Assembly (NCBI GenBank): GCA_019915135.1
Contig: JAHLMK010000007.1
Coordinates: 1,426,001-1,490,000, forward strand
Length of the DNA stretch: 64,000 nucleotides
Reading direction: 5' to 3'
DNA from: Strobilurus pachycystidiatus
Taxonomy: Eukaryota > Basidiomycota > Agaricomycetes > Agaricales > Physalacriaceae
The notes below the pieces were generated by a model. It worked only from the letters and a program-made list of their open reading frames with translations. It was not told the DNA's origin and searched no databases. Shown here in pieces: positions 34,361-47,500 of this stretch; the first letter of the stretch is position 1, and every line of letters begins with the position of its first letter. The position numbers and the translations under genes were made by a program.

Positions 34361-35290
34361 GTTCACGTCCTCGCTCAGAAATCCTAGCAGCATCTCAGAG
34401 GCGTGGCTCCGAGTCACGTAAGCGCGCTATCCAGTCTAACTTGCTAGCTTGCCTGGCCTATCGCATAGGTACGCAATGTGGCCTAGTGTAGAGAGATAGT
34501 CATGGAATTTGAGTGGAAAAATTGTCGCGTCCTTGTCGCTGATTGTGGTTAGTGAGAAAGGCACGAGGTTACATAAGCATCCTTTTCTCTTGGCTTGCGC
34601 TCATCGGCTGACCAGCATCCGAACACGATCATCTCTTAACCCTTCAGAACCTCCCAGATAACAATGCGGGAACTATCTGTGTTGCCGGAACGACGACCAA
34701 TCTGCCTGTGAGCTCACGATCGTGAAGGGGCCGTCAGTGGGCCAGGACTGACGCGAATACAATCCTGCAGTACTAGACGGGCTGTACCTGAGGCGCATGC
34801 GTATTGACAGGAACGGTAACAGACCGAGGACACTAAATTCGTCGCCACGTCCTGCGACGCTGAGTCCCTGAGGACTGGGGGTGTTGCAGCTCGGTGCTGG
34901 GTGCTGCGGTGCTGGGTGCTGGGGTGCTGGGTGCTGGGTGGAGGGCGCTGGGTGCTGGACGGATTCGTGAACAGTCAGTTGTCCAAAGCAGTGCGGCGGT
35001 CAATTGTAGAACACCAACCAATGAAAACCCTTGTCACGAGCAGCCGACCTCCAATCTCGGTCATATTCTTATTATCCTACTGAAAGTTGATGGCCGCTTT
35101 TATTCTGTAGTGGGAGCCGTCGAGGTCGATTTTGAAGAGATTGTAGCAGAGCCTCGAAGACTTCTGTGACTTTGAAGTTGACCAAGACAGAGTCCGTGTC
35201 ACCGTCGATCTTAACAGTCTGTTAAACACTGAGACACGCGTCAAGATCGAGACTCTCAGCAACATGTATCGCGTCCTTGTACGCGGTCAG
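34361..35290. repeat. intergenic with GGTGCTG minisatellite
   Basis: 34891-34962 is an irregular array of GGTGCTGGG units with variants (CGGTGCTGGGTGCTGGGG, GGAGGGCGCTGGG). A similar, shorter GCTGGG/GAGCGCT array occurs at 39241-39292. No gene was found; frames around 35077-35265 on the minus strand look coding in places (DGDTDSVLVNFKVTEVF) but contain stops. Confidence 0.5.
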
Positions 35291-35299
35291 TGCGCATCG

Positions 35300-36640
35300 A
35301 GCCAGCAGTGACACACAAAGGTCATCAACCTATCAGAACCACTGAGAATGGAATCGAAGTAGCTCGCTGTATCATCGCGCGTCTTGCACATCTCCACTGG
35401 CGGGACCTCGTTCGCGGCAATGAGCTCCAGATCCGCGTCCTCCTCCTCACCTAGATCAACAAGAGGTAATGATATGAACCCACTCGTCAATCAGCACCAG
35501 CCCGGGAACTGGATGGCATCGCCGTAATCACCCTCTTCTTCCTCGGACCCACCGCGCCCATAGCCACATGCGGCGTCTCCACCATCGCCACCAGCTTCGG
35601 CGGTGCCCACAAGATATGGGGAACAACGGCGTCGGCCTCGATCCCGATGCCGAGCCCACAGGCGTACTCGTTCGGGGACTTTCGAAGACTGCTCGGCATC
35701 GAGGGAGTCTTTAAAATTACATTTTATGCCAAGCCGGCCCCTTTCCAGGGACACTGAATGTAGTGGAATATGAGGTTGGAAGGGAGGATGTGGATCTTGC
35801 CAGGCCGGAGAGTGTGCGTACTCTGGGAACGGAACAGAGGGGCCTTGGCTTGAGCTCGGTGACAGGCTAGAGGTGATGAGACGAGGTAGCAGAGGAGGAT
35901 ATGGTGTCCTTGGACGACGGTGGTTTAGTCGGGTCGTTCAATTCTTTTTGCCCTTGCCACTGCAGGATAACAGATAACGATTTTAGTAGCACACCGATGT
36001 AAACGTCGAGTAATTTTCAGCGTTCCGTCGTCACCGCTCCAGATCCTACCGACCCGACCATGTCGCGCCCATCCGAAATCGATCTCCAGCAGCCGACAGA
36101 TGTCGGAAGAAATTGCAGTCGCTGCGAGGTTCTGTTGCGTTGGCGTCCTCGTGGGCAATGCCAGAGTCATTGATTGGCCGACGACAACCTCTGAATATAG
36201 GAGTTTAGTAGACCAAACTTTGACGCTGAAGTCACGACATACCTTGTACAGCGCCGTTCCACCCAAGAGACAAAGAGCACATCCATGAAATACTAGCACC
36301 AGCCCACATCTGCAGTGTGAAATCGCCGTCCCGACCCAGGTCCCGCCCTCCACCAAGGTTGACATCCAGCGCGCCAGGCGTCGGCGGGGACTGTGTTCGA
36401 TGGTGCAATTGACAACGAAGGTCGGCCCCAATGTGTGTCGAGTCCGGTCGGGCAATCCAGGGTAATAGACATAATTTTTGGGGCGAGCGAGAGAGTCGTC
36501 CAAGGTCAGTGAGGCACACCAAGGCCGAGAATGCGCGCTTTGCGCGAGCAGAAGAGCGCGAAAGGTGGTTCCGGCAGCCGGTACAAGGTTTGGTTCGCTG
36601 TGAGGGAGTGAGAAATCCGATCAAAGGTCCGATCAAAAAC
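35300..36640 (-). pseudogene. weak coding remnants, unidentified
   Basis: Minus-strand pieces such as DLGEEEDADLELIAANEVPP (about 35400-35460) and a 192-codon frame at 36503-35925 read partly like protein. The latter contains KVWSTKLLYSEVVVGQSM and GRIWSGDDGTLKI, loosely reminiscent of WD repeats. Alternative frames interrupt them and no full exon chain can be built. They may be remnants of one or more genes or chance frames. Confidence 0.25.
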
Positions 36641-37684
36641 TAGTACTACTACTTAGTGTCTAGGCGATGACGGGGTTGTCTTCCAACTCTTTGTCACACT
36701 CCGAGTCCAAGTCCTCTCCGCTCACCGAGTCGCACATGGGCATGGTCGCCCTCGATATCAATAGGGACGACCGCGGCACTCTCGAAAGACTTTCCACCGC
36801 GCTCCAACCTTCCCAGTGCCAATGCGAGCGCCCCCCCTCCCCCCGAGCGACCCTTAGGCTTACTGGTCATTGACATGGCCACACTTGATTTTCCCACCAG
36901 CACCTGTTTCTATTTGTATTTGGCAATATACCAACATGCCGTTAGAAACTCTAGCAGTGCATCCTTAAGCGTTGTCTCCTTCGGCAATGAACCAGAAACA
37001 CAAACTGGATTCCTGAAATATGTGCCCCAGGCCAGCCTAGTGGTCTCTAGTAGCGTCTATTGCAGGAGTGAGTCCACCACTAATTTCTCTTGCCTCGCCA
37101 CTCTTCTGTCCTCATATTAACAAAGATCGTTTCAGCACTCTTACTCTCCTGTGGCTACCCCTTCTAGCCCAACATTGGCTTGTAAGAAAGGTATGTGCGA
37201 TGGCCTTCAATGATTCCTTTTTGAACTGCTCTCAGACCGCGTACCAACGAGTCGCCACCGCCCAAATATGCAATTTCAAGGCGCAATGAGAGGTCCCTTG
37301 TAGGCTACTCTCTCAATCCATTCCTTCATTGTCTTACCTTTTCGATTTGCACATTTCTTACTATCGTAACTGGACCAAGCTTTCCGGAACACTTCGAGGC
37401 TCTGCGAATGCCTCGAGAACCGTCGCTGCTGAACTACTCTCATTTTTCTTGAGCTTTCTGTGGCTTAATTGGTCTCGGTAGGTTTCAAGACCCTCCCCTT
37501 GGGTCCCGTTGTTGACGTGTGCTCCTGTAGCTTGTTTCTCCCTCCCTCGCTTCCTCCGACGCTCTTTCACTTTCACGCAAATCCGCTACCGACGCATATG
37601 TTTCAGTTGACAGGAACGCCATGTCGCACTTCGAGGTATGATTTTGTTTCTTTGTTGATTACTATCCTGACATTTTGAAGATGC
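36641..37684. other. intergenic, no supported gene
   Basis: No domain or consistent exon chain was found on either strand. A run of eight C's (about 36831) and other simple sequence is present. Confidence 0.35.
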
Positions 37685-39236
37685 ATGTCGCCACGTCCCT
37701 TTCTAGACATGCCTTGCATTATGCATATGATCTCAGCCACCCGTCGCTGTCTACCTTGCGCCCGAGTTCAACTCCACGGCGGCGGACCGCGAAACACTAC
37801 CGTGGCGGACCGGGAGACACTACCTCTGCCTCTTTTGCCCAACGAATGGCTGAACTGCGGGCATGAATTAGATGATTCGCTCCCACCATACGTCAAGGAC
37901 GCAGCGGACCGTGCTCGAGATATCCCCCCACCATCGCCTCCTCACTTCTTCCCGAGACTGAGATTCCAGTCTCTGTTTGTCTTTCATCACCAAGATTCTT
38001 CCAGCCCCAAATCTCCACCGCAGATGCTCTTCCCGTCTTCGTTGACGAGGACTGTGATCCGTCCTATCCATTGCAACGTTATCTCGGGCCATCAACGACT
38101 CCGTTCCCCTCAGCCCACTAGTCCGTACAACTTTCCGCCAACGCTGGTTCGATGGTGCACTCTCCCTCCGAGCGCCCGATGGCACTCTTCTGCCGTTGTG
38201 GTGAGAATTCCTCGGAGAGGCTACTACGTATACTTATGCGACACCGTCGAAAATGGCTTCATGCCGTACATTGGCTGGATAATCTTGCATCTCTCCTCCT
38301 TCCGCCGCTCCCATGTACCTTGTCAACGAGATTGATCGCTGTCGCGAACGCCTGATGTGTGTTCCATGGTACGAGACCGTTTCGCTGCCGGACCACTCGT
38401 TCAGAACGTCCAGATCTCGCCATTTTCTTGGGAGAGGACGATGGTCACCGGGTGGATCGACGAGACCTCTTTGTTGAATATCTGCGGAGCCGAAAATCCG
38501 ATGGTGGTCTGTATCATTCTTTGCGACCGACAGAACTAGAGAAGCTCCTCTATGGGCTTCTCGACATAATTTATTTTCCATCCACCAACTACTCTCATTA
38601 GGCTTTGATTCACATCAACCTTGTCGAGAGAACTCTGTCCTAGGCTGATTCCTTACACGCACCAGCTCCCTCATTGACAAAGTTCAACATTACTCGATCG
38701 CGCTTCGTTATGCCTCAGCAACGGGATAGTTACTCATGCGGCGTGATTGTCCTCAGTCCTGTCTGTCCTCGCATTCCTTCTCATTGGTTTCCAATCGTGA
38801 ACACCCAGCACAAGCGCCTCCGAACGAATGGAGTGGTTTCACCGGTTGTTTGAAGTCTTTGTCGAGTCAGAGGATGCAGCTGATGATGAACCAGAGATAC
38901 TTGACAGTGAGGACTTCAACAATGTAGCCTACATGGACATCGATCCTCCGCTCTAAACTACATCCCTCGAAAGCGCCAGCGTCGCAGGTCCTTCCTTCCC
39001 GATGAGTCCGACTACGTCCCCTCCTCTTCGTCATCCTCCTCGCCTCCACCTCTCGTCATGCCTCCTCTCGTTGAGTGTGATCTGGACGATGATACATATG
39101 AGCCTGAGGTGTCAGTTCAGCTTGGCAATCGGACACGCTCTTCGCATACTTTCCTACCGAAAGAGATGCCCACCGAATGCCGTCTTTTCAATTCGACTTC
39201 CACGCCATGGGAGTGTTGGGTCTAACAGGGAATACT
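37685..39236 (+). pseudogene. Ulp1/C48-type cysteine peptidase relic
   Basis: Coding pieces in alternating + frames show the layout of the Ulp1-containing proteins common in agaricomycete repeats. An N-terminal Pro/Ser-rich region contains SASFAQRMAELRA. It is followed by a RWFDGALSLRAPDGTLLPLW block (about 38140-38205), RRKWLHAVHWLD (about 38248), and the catalytic-Cys context VMPQQRDSYSCGVIVL (38708-38755; Q, then S-C-G). The C-terminus is acidic (EVFVESEDAADDEPEI), then Ser-rich. The expected His and Asp block could not be placed, and at least three frame changes are needed. Peptidase activity is not expected. Confidence 0.5.
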
Positions 39237-39240
39237 GACG

Positions 39241-39826
39241 GGAGCTGGGCTGCTAGGCGCTGGGTGTTGAGCGCTGAGCGCTGAGCGTCGTACCAGCGGC
39301 CGCGATGTGGGAGCTGGTTTTTTATCTGTGGTATACAAGCTAGAACATCAGTTGTATCCAAGAGAAATATAAATATCACCTGTACCCAACTAATAAGTAC
39401 ACGTGATATTCTTTCTTGTTTTCATGAAAAGAACATCATTGGTGTAATGTAGCTGAAAATCCTTGTCAATAGCTGTAGTATTTTGATAGATTTACATTCT
39501 TGTGTACTTGGTTGTGATTCAATGCATTTATGTTGCAGGAAATATGGGCAATTCACGATGGATTTTAGTGGAGATGTTGTGTAAACTATTCAGCCGTCTC
39601 TAATTCCTCGTTTCCGACGGGCGCACAGGTCCGCTGTTCTCACACGTGTTCAACAGTATCCCCAAGCGGGGGAAACCCAGATTTCGTCGGTGTGACTCCT
39701 TTCGTCCAGATTTGCACGACCCCGGACCCCGGTGTATATCGGCTTGTCGGACCGGCATGATCTAGACGCCGACCCTGGCAGGTGAACGTCTGCCACGGAC
39801 CACCACTTCTCGCATTGCTTCAATAA
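39241..39826. repeat. intergenic with a short GCTGGG/GAGCGCT array
   Basis: 39241-39292 holds GCTGGGCTGCTAGGCGCTGG followed by three GAGCGCT-like units. The remainder up to the start codon at 39827 is A/T-rich, then G/C-rich. It presumably contains the promoter of the racemase gene; no specific site is claimed. Confidence 0.5.
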
Positions 39827-41347
39827 ATGGCTCTTACTGGTCTCAAAGTTATCGAAGTATTGACGACCTTTCTCGAGCTCGCTTCTCCCTCACTCTAAAT
39901 CTGCAGTTTGCTGGTTTAGCTCCCGGTCCTTTCGCTGGTCTCGTATTGGCTGACAACGGCGCCGATGTCGTTCGGATCGACCGCAAGTCATCGAGCTCTT
40001 TGGATTTCCTCTGTAGGGGAAAGCGGTCACTTGCTATAGATCCAAAAGTCCCCAGTGGAAGAGCAGTCCTAATCAAACTAGTCGCATCGGCAGATATCCT
40101 CATTGATCCATTTCGTCCTGGTGTCATGGAAAAACTCGGCCTGGGACCAGATGTCTTTCTCGGGGAACAAGGAGTGAATAAGAGACTTGTTTATGCCCGT
40201 CTCGCTGGGTAAGATTATATGTCTGCGATCCTGTATGTCAAGTCTGACGCGGCTGGCCAGATTTCCTAGGCATGGTAGACCCTGTCTGTGATTTCACAAC
40301 CGGATCTGACTCCGTATTGCAAGGCCCGCATAAGGACATGGCTGGCAAGACAGCATTCCCGGAGCTGCATATCAATCGTTGACGATACTGTATACAGGGC
40401 ATGATATAAACTATCTCGCACTTAGCGGGATCTTATCTGTGCGTGTATCGTCAAACTCCAGGCTCGAGAATTCACTTCATTTCCAGATACTTCCAGGGAC
40501 AGAGAATCCCACCTTCCCCCTCAATCTTCTAGCCGACTTTGCTGGGGGCGGTCTCATATGCGCTGTTGGTATACTGTTGGCCCTCGTTGATCGCGGAAAA
40601 ACTGGACTCGGCCAGGTTGTGGAAGTAGATATGGCAAGTCCAGGCTCCATTGACTCTGAGTGTATACATATCCGCTTACAACCTACAAGGTGTCAGGCAC
40701 GAGATTCGTTTCTACTTTCCCCTTACAGCTGGTAAGCATTCCGGGTTCACCATTTGCTGGCCAGAGGGGGACCAATTTGGTCGATGGCGGCGCCCCATTC
40801 TATAACATTTACGCCTGTCAAGACGGTCGATGGATGTCAGTGGGTTGTATAGAGCCGCAATTTTTCCAGTCGTTCCTGGGAACCTTCCTAGACTCTTTAC
40901 CGAGCGGGTTTTCTCTGAGTGACGGCTGGAGGCCGACCATAGCTTCGCAACTGGAGCGTTCAGAGTGGCCAAGAATGAGAGAGTTCTTCACAAAGGGCTT
41001 CCTGACTCGAACACGCGACTATTGGGCACAGAAGTTCCACGGTCAGTTCCTTCAATGGGTAACTCAAACTTTACTGAGCTCCCTATCTAGGAACAGATGG
41101 TTGTGCGGTCCCCGTCCTTAGCGTCAATGAAGCTGGTGCCTTGGACACTTCAGGATCCATCGTACCACGTCCTCATCCTGATCTCGCCCGCACAGCATCA
41201 CGACCGTCTGACGGTGGGATTGCCCTCTTGACTCCAGGGCGAGACACTAGCGCGATTCTAGGCGAAATTGGTGTTGGGCAAGATGAAGTGCGGCGACTCA
41301 TCGTCGACGGGGCACTCAATGAGGCATCTTCGCGACCCAAGTTGTAG
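39827..41347 (+). CDS. CoA-transferase family III / alpha-methylacyl-CoA racemase
   Basis: Converts (2R)- to (2S)-2-methylacyl-CoA, needed before beta-oxidation of branched acids, normally in peroxisome or mitochondrion. ATG 39827 gives [10 protein letters not shown], then [20 protein letters not shown] with VVRIDRK, the classic family start. Further markers are [32 protein letters not shown] (catalytic Asp region), [48 protein letters not shown] and [14 protein letters not shown]. The frame closes at 41347 with about 365 aa, the normal size. Two introns appear to be GC-AG (GCAAGACAG... after KDMAG; GCAAGTCC... after VEVDM). It is followed 630 nt downstream on the same strand by an acyl-CoA dehydrogenase, so the two may act in one pathway. 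It ends PKL; a PTS1 is not obvious. Confidence 0.88.
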
Positions 41348-41977
41348 TATCGGAGACATTGTAGTTTAGCCATTCGACAGCGGAAATTGAAGGGCTTGTT
41401 CAAGAGCTTGTCAGTGAGTTACAAGTAGGCTTGTATGTATATTGTAGATCCTCAAGCTAGTACCTACATATAACCATCTCTATGAGCGGGCTTAAGACGA
41501 GTCTCTTTCTGTAATGAATCATTGACTCTATGTGAGCTTATTGGGTGTGTTCGCGTTGATAGTGGAGCCATATGAGGCGCAGTAGTACCATGTTGACCTC
41601 CCAGCTGATCGTCCACGCGTCAGTGATGAATTCCACTGCCAGAATATCACAGGTCAATCTTGGCGCGATCGACCAATTGGCACCCTCCTGTTCGTTATCC
41701 AGTCGTTATCCGAATGGCTGACGACGCCGTGTTCTTCCCAGTCATCGATGTTGTTAGTGTACGGAGCGTGGTGCAAGGCTATCTCACGGGCCACGCCCCA
41801 TCCCGAAAACTGTGTATGCCAAAGAATAGTCCGGCCTTCTTCAACTTCAAGGATGTCGTCGGCCTCTGGCGATCATCCGAAACCGGCATGTGATAATCTC
41901 CTAGAACCGGAAATTGGTGCCCCACATAAAATGGCTGTAACCCGAGACCACCACCAGTACCCTTTCGTCCGACAACC
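41348..41977. other. intergenic between two lipid-metabolism genes
   Basis: About 630 nt separate the racemase stop from the dehydrogenase start codon. They must contain the terminator of the first and promoter of the second. A short + frame at 41660-41893 has no domain. Confidence 0.5.
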
Positions 41978-44366
41978 ATGGCCTCCGCCGAACTCAAGCA
42001 ATACACCAAGGAGGAGGTTGCCAAGGTGCGCCCTTGTCCTGCCCATCGTATCTCACTCTGACGCGCCCGACGTCCAGCACAACACGCCCGACGACCTGGT
42101 GTGTTTTCCGCGTGCACAAGGCGCAGAATGCGCGCTAATCTATCCCGCCTCATAGTGGGTCATCATCAACGCAAAGGTGTACAACCTGTCGCGCTTCAAG
42201 GATATGCATCCGGGCGGAGCAACCGTGCTCATCAACGAGGAAGTCGGTACGTCACCGGTCTGCCCAAGGCCGCCGCTACACGAGCGTTGACTGTGATCTC
42301 TGCAGCCGGCCAGGATGCCACGGAACAATTCTACAGCCTCCATCTGAAGGAGGTCCTCGAGCGTGCCCAGTACAAGCGTCTCATCATCGGCACGGTAGCC
42401 GGAGAAGAGCCCTCCATTGCCACGAGGACCCTTGGCGCGATCAGCAAAGTGCCATACGCTGAACCGACATGGCTGACGGCCGGATACCACAGCCCATACT
42501 ACAGCGAGGTCGGTGCTCGTGTGCCCTACTCGAGCCGACGCCTCTAACTTCTGTGATCAGAATCATAAGAAATTCCAGCAGGCCATGCGCGCATTCACAG
42601 ATGAGTGGGTCGTCCCCGACGCTGAGGTCTACATATACATTCAAGCATCCTTGTTATATGCTGACAAGTCGTGTCCGCAGGCGCGAGAAGCGGATGGAAA
42701 GCGGGCCTCACAGAGCGTTCTAGATAAGATGGCGTACGTCTAACAGTCTGTTGATAACTGCCTTGTATTGACTGTCTATCACAGTGAGCTCAACTTGCAT
42801 GCCATGCGTCTGGGTCCCGGAAAGCATTTGAAAGGTCTTACCCTCATGAACGGTCTCGTGAAACCGGAAGAATTCGATTATTTCCACGAGGTTAGCTATC
42901 CTAATCTTCTGAATGACGAGATGCTCAGTACTTACGCCTACTAGCTCATTATCACTCAAGAGATGGCGCGATGCAATGCTCGCGGGTACGGGGATGGTAA
43001 GTGCTGTATGCTCTCATATTTTCTGTCGTTTCCAACTTATTTTCACAGGCCTTCTTGGTGGAAAGGTCATTGGATTACCACCCGTCTTAAACTTTGGGAG
43101 CGACGAATTGAAAGCCAGAGTTCTGCCGGAGGTGTTTTCCGCCAAGAAGTTCATATGTCTCGCTGTATCCGAGGCTCAGGCCGGTAGCGACGTGATGGGT
43201 CTTCAGACAACAGCGGTCAAGACCGAAGACGGGAAGCACTGGATAATCAACGGTGCGCCTCCCCGCTTTCTGTCTTATCCGATACTGATTATATCATAAA
43301 GGCACGAAGAAGTGGATCACGAATGCGACATTCGCTGACTATTTCACCGTTGGATGTAAAACCGAAGACGGCTTCACTGTGATTCTTGTTGAAAGAGGCG
43401 AAGGTGTTGAGACCCGACCCATCAAGACTAGCTACTCTTCCACGGCAGGCACGGGCTTCATCACATTTGACAATGTCAAAGTACCTGTTGGAAACACTCT
43501 CGGGGAAGAGGGTGGAGGAATCTTTGTGATGCTCAGGTTTGCTTATGCCCTCAAGTTGGTGCTTCCTGCTCACTCCCTTCCTCCAGTAATTTCAATCATG
43601 AGCGATGGGTAATGTGCTGTGCCTCTGCGCGCAGTCAGCGTACCGTCGGTTCGTTAACGCTCCTCCTCTCAACCTGTTCCTTCATCTGACTTTCTCGACA
43701 GTGGAGGCATGCTTGCAGTTAGTATTTCCTGTTTGGACCTGAGCAAGCGCTTATGTATACTTCTAGATGGAGCTCACAAAGAAAGGCCTTTGGACGACCC
43801 TTGAATTCGCAAGCGGTTATCCGCCACAAGATGGCTGCCATGATTTCCCGTGTCGAGAGTGAGTTAGCCGGAGTTCTCGGTAGATGATGTGTAACATCTG
43901 CTTCTCAGGTGTCCAGAGTTGGCTCGAGAACATCACGTATCAGATGTGCAACATGGTGGGGTCCTTCTTCCTGCCTAGATTCAACAACTCTCATCACTAC
44001 ATTGTAGTCCTATAAACAACAAGCAAACTTGCTTGCCGGGTAAGGAGATTAATGACGGCTCTCCGGCTTTTACTGACTGTCATGTAGTCAAATCGCCTTC
44101 TTAAAGAGCTATTCGACCTCTTGTGCGCAAGATACCGCAAGAGATGCTGTTCAAATATTCGGCGGTCGTGGTATTACTCAGTCCGGGATGGGGAAAATGA
44201 TTGAACATGTGGGTCGTCTGCACTACATGCGCTTCGTTGAGTTAACCTTGTCTAGTATCATCGCACTGTGCCCTTCGACGCATTACTTGGTGGAGCGGAA
44301 GACGTCCTGAGCGATCTCGGCGTTCGCCAAGCACTCAAGGGCATGCCTGAGGATTCTCGGTTGTAA
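41978..44366 (+). CDS. cytochrome b5-acyl-CoA dehydrogenase fusion
   Basis: An FAD-dependent acyl-CoA dehydrogenase carrying an N-terminal cytochrome b5-like heme domain. ATG 41978 (MASAELKQYTKEEVAK). The b5 part has WVIINAKVYNLSRFKDMHPG with G-A (the HPGG-type heme motif) and a second His in FYSLHLKEVL. The dehydrogenase part has MARCNARGYGDG, FICLAVSEAQAGSDVMGLQT (flavin/substrate region), KHWIINGTKKWITNATFADY, NFNHERWVM, QRKAFGRPLNSQAVIRHKMA, and IFGGRGITQSGMGKMIEHYH ending near LKGMPEDSRL. About 14 introns, all phase-consistent; the frame is intact. b5 fusion suggests electron transfer other than, or in addition to, ETF. The neighbour upstream is a methylacyl-CoA racemase. Confidence 0.88.
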
Positions 44367-44594
44367 TGGACTCTAAGACTGTTGTAAGAAGCATTCCGAT
44401 TGTTTAATGTATTTATGTAGCCCGTCCACTTCACATTGTCACCCAATTGCATTTTTGGAAGCTGATGACTCGAATGCTTTTCTCAGCTATTATGTACGTT
44501 CGTAAGAAGTACAAATACACTACAGGTAAGTACAACAATCTGTAAGTAGCAAGAAAACTCTAATAATAGTACAGCAAGATCTTTATGATCGCGT

Positions 44595-47500
44595 TCACTG
44601 AGCGTTTGGGCCACGGTAGTTGTTCACCCAGTCGAAACCTGTCAAGACGGTCAGTAGTCTGGAGGGATGAAGGAGAAGTTGAACTACCTGGTATTGCCCA
44701 AGTAGATGCAGCGGGATCAGCTATTGACTGAATACTGTTCATCATATCGTCGTCGAAAGGAAGGGGAGCACGGAAGTACTCCGGATCCGGGGCCAGGAGG
44801 CTTTGCATCATATTATAGTCCTGGGGAATGCTTTGCATCTGGTTGTTGCCCATGTTGCTACTCGAGGACATGGCGTTGAAGTTGTAGCCCATGTTCATCT
44901 CCGGCGAGAACGATGGTAGCGACGCTGTCATAGCAGACGGGGAAGGAGTATACATAGAACTGGACCGGCTGGGCTGGAGAGGTGAATGGTCGGGCCGATT
45001 TGGCGAGGCGGAAGCGGACATGTTGTGTCGCCGCACTTTCTGAAGCGACGGTGGGTGGGCTTTCTCAGTGAGGGTGACCTCCAAGAGACCCTTGAGGAAG
45101 CGCGAATACGCTTTTAGCCCATGGCGTTCGTCCACAGCGACCTCGGGAGAACCAAGCAGATCTATGACGCTCTGCACTAGGTGACAGATATAGGAACGCT
45201 GTGCCTCGTCGATGTAGGATGAGTACTTGGGTTGTAGAAGCTGTAAATGGCATGAGACGGAGACCGCAGGGTTAGAAGGACATGACGAACCTTGATCAAG
45301 AACGTCGACGCAAAAGTAACGAATACAGACTGCGCTTCTGGGCCGTGACGAAGGTATATCCCTTGACAGCCAATTAGTTCGCGTACGGTAGCAGTGTGGG
45401 CATACGTACTCTGTTCGGGCCGACCCACCTCGTTGACGGTCACGTCTATAACATCGTATGCAGCAGCCAAGCACTTGTCGTAAACATCATCAACACATCT
45501 CACGCAAATAGGATAGAGGGTTCATATCCTTACCCGTTGCAGGAAGGGATTCTCATCATCGTAGTGCCTGCCAAACGTATGTTGGAAGGCAAAGGATAGT
45601 GAAACGAGGCGGGCATAGCTAAATGCCATCTTCAACAGCCCAGTCCTGAAGCGGTTCTGGGGATCCGTCATATCGGTCTGATCTAGAATGGCCATCCATT
45701 TCTCCTTGAGACTCTTCAGTTCCTCGTCTGTTTCAGTAGCAATGCCAGCAAAGTCCACGTCCTGGAAACGAGGCCTGTCAGCTCACCGACGGAGATTGGA
45801 AGCCATGACTCGCCTTGTTAAGACCAGTTGGGTGATTGGGATCACTGTAGATCCGCGAAATAAACCGCGCCATTACTCTGAGTTCGGCATTGTAGCAACT
45901 AATGTGGATGTCGAAATTATGCATGTTGCAACGTGAACTACGCCACCAGTTTTCCGAATGGCTGGCGGTGTAGTCCATGTTGCTGATTATGGGTAATTTG
46001 CCGTACTGCGAGCCTGTCGAACGGTCAAGATTGAAACAGTTGAGCCAAACACGAGTGCGGTTGAGCATTTCGCGTTCGTGAAGCTCATTAAGAGGCTTGG
46101 CAGTGTTCGGTAGGTGCAGATTGATGTCCATAGCCGTTCTGCATCGCACGTGTAAGTCAGAAGGAGATACTTAGATGATAAGGAATGTAACAGGGTTCCG
46201 TACCGGATCGCGAGACCAAGATATAGCCAGCCCCGTTGATCCTCCCAGTTCCGCGAAGGCACAGGGAATAGGCTCATGAGGATGTAGGCAATGCACATCT
46301 CCACGTTCTTCACACCGGTAACAAGGGCTGACCCGGCAGCTTGTTGAGCGTAGTATATTATCTGATCATAAAGTTCTGGACGCTTGGTATAGTAGCGTGA
46401 CGCAATTGCGCAAACTGTCGAATACAATTAGTACCTCGACGGATCTACCGACGATCCTGGCCCTTACCGACTGTAAACATAAACGGGCTTCGATAGCACG
46501 TATTCTGTGCCGTATACAAGACAGGATCGACCAAAGATAGGGATAAGTTCATTCGGTCGAAGTATCTGTCCGTCTCGTGAGAACGCGGACGAAAATGAGG
46601 ACCGATGAGACGACCCACATTTGGAAAAGCTCTTCAGCTTCTGATATTGAAATAATCCCATGAGTGAGAATATAAGGCATTTGCACTTCAGTCTGACGGG
46701 CTTTCTGGGGTTCGGAACCCGGACCTGTGAACATGTCAAGACAGAAGGATGTGCATAAAAGGGTGGCTTGACTGACGAGAGAAGAAGGCATCATTCGCTA
46801 CACCCACTGTCCCATCACTTGCCTTGGTGTCCTCGGCTTCAGCGCTCGTTCCTCTCTGCCTGTTCTTCCTCAAGCTGAGATTTGCCATGAGGCCGAATGG
46901 TACTGCTTCGCTAGGCAGCGTCGCCAGCTTGATCGCGTTCTCCTTCTTCTTGCCGACTGAACTACCTCGTGTTACGTTACTGCCGACGCTAGACCCGGAT
47001 GACCGACGCGCCGCCTTCGTTCGAGGAAGGTGTAGGTTGCTATTCCACTCTTCTCCATCCGAATCGACAACCGCAAACTCGTAGTCACCACCGTTGCCCT
47101 GCTGCTCGTGGCCTTCGTCCTCGCTTGGAGAATCCTCTGGGTCGCGATCGACGAAGTAGCTCTTGGGTGCCCCAGCTCCTCCGCTAATGAACCCCTCAAA
47201 CTCCGCAAAGCTTTCCTTGGCCTTGGAGATCCAGGCTGCGACATTCTTGTTGGTCTCCGTATCGACACTGTTGCTAAGCCCATTGCTGTCGAGGCTGTTG
47301 TAAGATGATGAGCGTGGGGAGAGGGGAGAGCTGCCTGCGGTGGGCGATGGGGCGGAACTCTGTGAGGAGATATCCGACATTGAGCCCACCTGCGCCTTGG
47401 AATTGGCCTTGTCCAGTTGGCTCATGAGCTCCGAGATACGTTCGGCTTGCTCTCGAATCTGGTTCATCAGGTGCTCTCGTTTCCTGATCATCAATTAATT

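Noticed and set aside
35495..35757. Membrane-like open frame ([20 protein letters not shown]...)
   Set aside because: No start codon, no exon partners, and the opposite strand is equally open because of GC bias.
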